A stretch of DNA of 6,019 nucleotides from an uncultured bacterium (GTDB lineage Bacteria > Cyanobacteriota > Vampirovibrionia > Gastranaerophilales > Gastranaerophilaceae), in assembly GCA_900314375.1 (NCBI GenBank), contig OMVC01000148.1:1-6019 (forward strand), read 5' to 3'. The notes below the pieces were generated by a model. That model was not told where the DNA came from. It made no database searches and saw only the letters and a program-made list of their open reading frames with translations. The position numbers and the translations under genes are program-made. Of the stretch, positions 5,881 to 6,019 are shown piece by piece. Position 1 is the stretch's first letter, and the number at the start of each line of letters is the position of its first letter.

Positions 5881-5938
5881 GGCGAGGGGGTGGGGTAAAT
5901 GATATGGTATTTCACTTAATGCGCAATATTTTTCAAGC

Positions 5939-6012
5939 GCGCGGCGTTGTTTTAGCCGCGCTAATAGATTTTTGCCTATTTAGGCAAAAACACATGTTAC
6001 CGCGTAAGCGGT
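5939..6012. repeat. Run of three hairpins at the window edge
   Basis: Hairpin 1 pairs GCGCGGC (5939-5945) with GCCGCGC (5955-5961) around a 9-base loop. Hairpin 2 pairs TTTTTGCCTA (5969-5978) with TAGGCAAAAA (5981-5990), perfect over 10 bases. Hairpin 3 pairs ACCGC (5999-6003) with GCGGT (6008-6012) and has a GTAA loop, a GNRA-type tetraloop if transcribed in the + direction. The structure may continue past the window. It could be a structured RNA or part of the repeat cluster; no match to a known RNA class is recognised. Confidence 0.5.
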
Positions 6013-6019
6013 CTGTTGC

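Larger units (their letters stand above)
5679..5897. repeat. Pair of degenerate G-rich direct repeats bracketing a structured segment
   Basis: The motif GAGGGC(G)AGGGG(G)TG(A/G)GGTA occurs at 5679-5696 and, with two single-base insertions and one substitution, at 5878-5897. The 180 bases between them hold two further inverted-repeat structures. The two copies could be element ends, or two members of a dispersed repeat. The copies are not identical, so they are not a fresh target-site duplication. Confidence 0.45.
5618..6019. other. Gene-free, repeat-rich intergenic region
   Basis: About 400 bases hold no credible gene on either strand. Composition changes from AT-rich (5618-5650) to mixed with G/C-rich blocks, unlike the flanking genes. 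The region is packed with inverted repeats, listed separately, and with two degenerate G-rich direct repeats at 5679-5696 and 5878-5897. It looks like a cluster of dispersed intergenic repeats or a small non-autonomous element; no transposase or integrase is present. It runs off the window end. Confidence 0.6.

Noticed and set aside
5623..5896. CRISPR array
   Set aside because: The repeats are inverted or degenerate pairs with irregular spacing, not regular identical direct repeats with unique spacers.
5939..6019. Possible tRNA or known riboswitch at the right edge
   Set aside because: No T-loop GTTCGA-type sequence, no acceptor-stem pairing and no recognised aptamer core.

Overview
This is a compact, AT-rich bacterial window with six or more well-supported genes. 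Signal peptides, a CpxP/Spy-like periplasmic protein and a membrane-anchored anti-sigma factor point to a cell with an outer membrane and a low-GC genome. My best guess is a gut-type bacterium such as a non-photosynthetic cyanobacterial relative (Vampirovibrionia/Gastranaerophilales). That guess rests on composition and on the style of the N-terminus of the 1769-3160 protein ('INPI...FTG'). No marker gene in the window fixes the lineage, and a Clostridia-like source is not excluded.

Left (1-1764, + strand): a promoter with a very short leader drives an Lrp/AsnC-family regulator. It overlaps by 4 bases (ATGA) a class I/II PLP aminotransferase. The pair has the layout, and in the enzyme also the motifs, of the Bacillus alaR-alaT (yugG-yugH) alanine transaminase operon. 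The regulator probably senses an amino acid and controls this transaminase.

Middle (1769-4121, - strand): a 463-residue Lys-rich protein carries an HNH-endonuclease-like signature near its C-terminus and has no assigned function. It is followed on the map, and preceded in transcription, by a secreted WG-repeat protein. The start of the WG-repeat gene is moved to 4121, because the longer reading begins inside the terminator of the neighbouring operon. Its promoter sits so close to the ATG that its mRNA may be leaderless.

Right (4156-5617, - strand): a three-gene operon in the order zinc-finger anti-sigma factor, ECF sigma factor, exported CpxP/Spy-like protein, ending in a strong 12-bp hairpin terminator. 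It looks like a self-contained envelope-stress or metal-sensing unit: the anti-sigma factor would hold the sigma factor at the membrane, and the exported LTxxQ-type protein would be the output, the sensor, or both. The upstream region carries an ECF-type promoter candidate overlapping a TATAAT box, which would fit autoregulation.

Far right (about 5640-6019): 380 bases with no credible gene but dense inverted repeats. There is a CCCTCTCC hairpin, a CAAAGAAA hairpin, a composite 110-base inverted structure, two degenerate G-rich direct repeats that bracket these, and a run of three hairpins at the window edge. This looks like a cluster of dispersed intergenic repeats or a small non-autonomous element.
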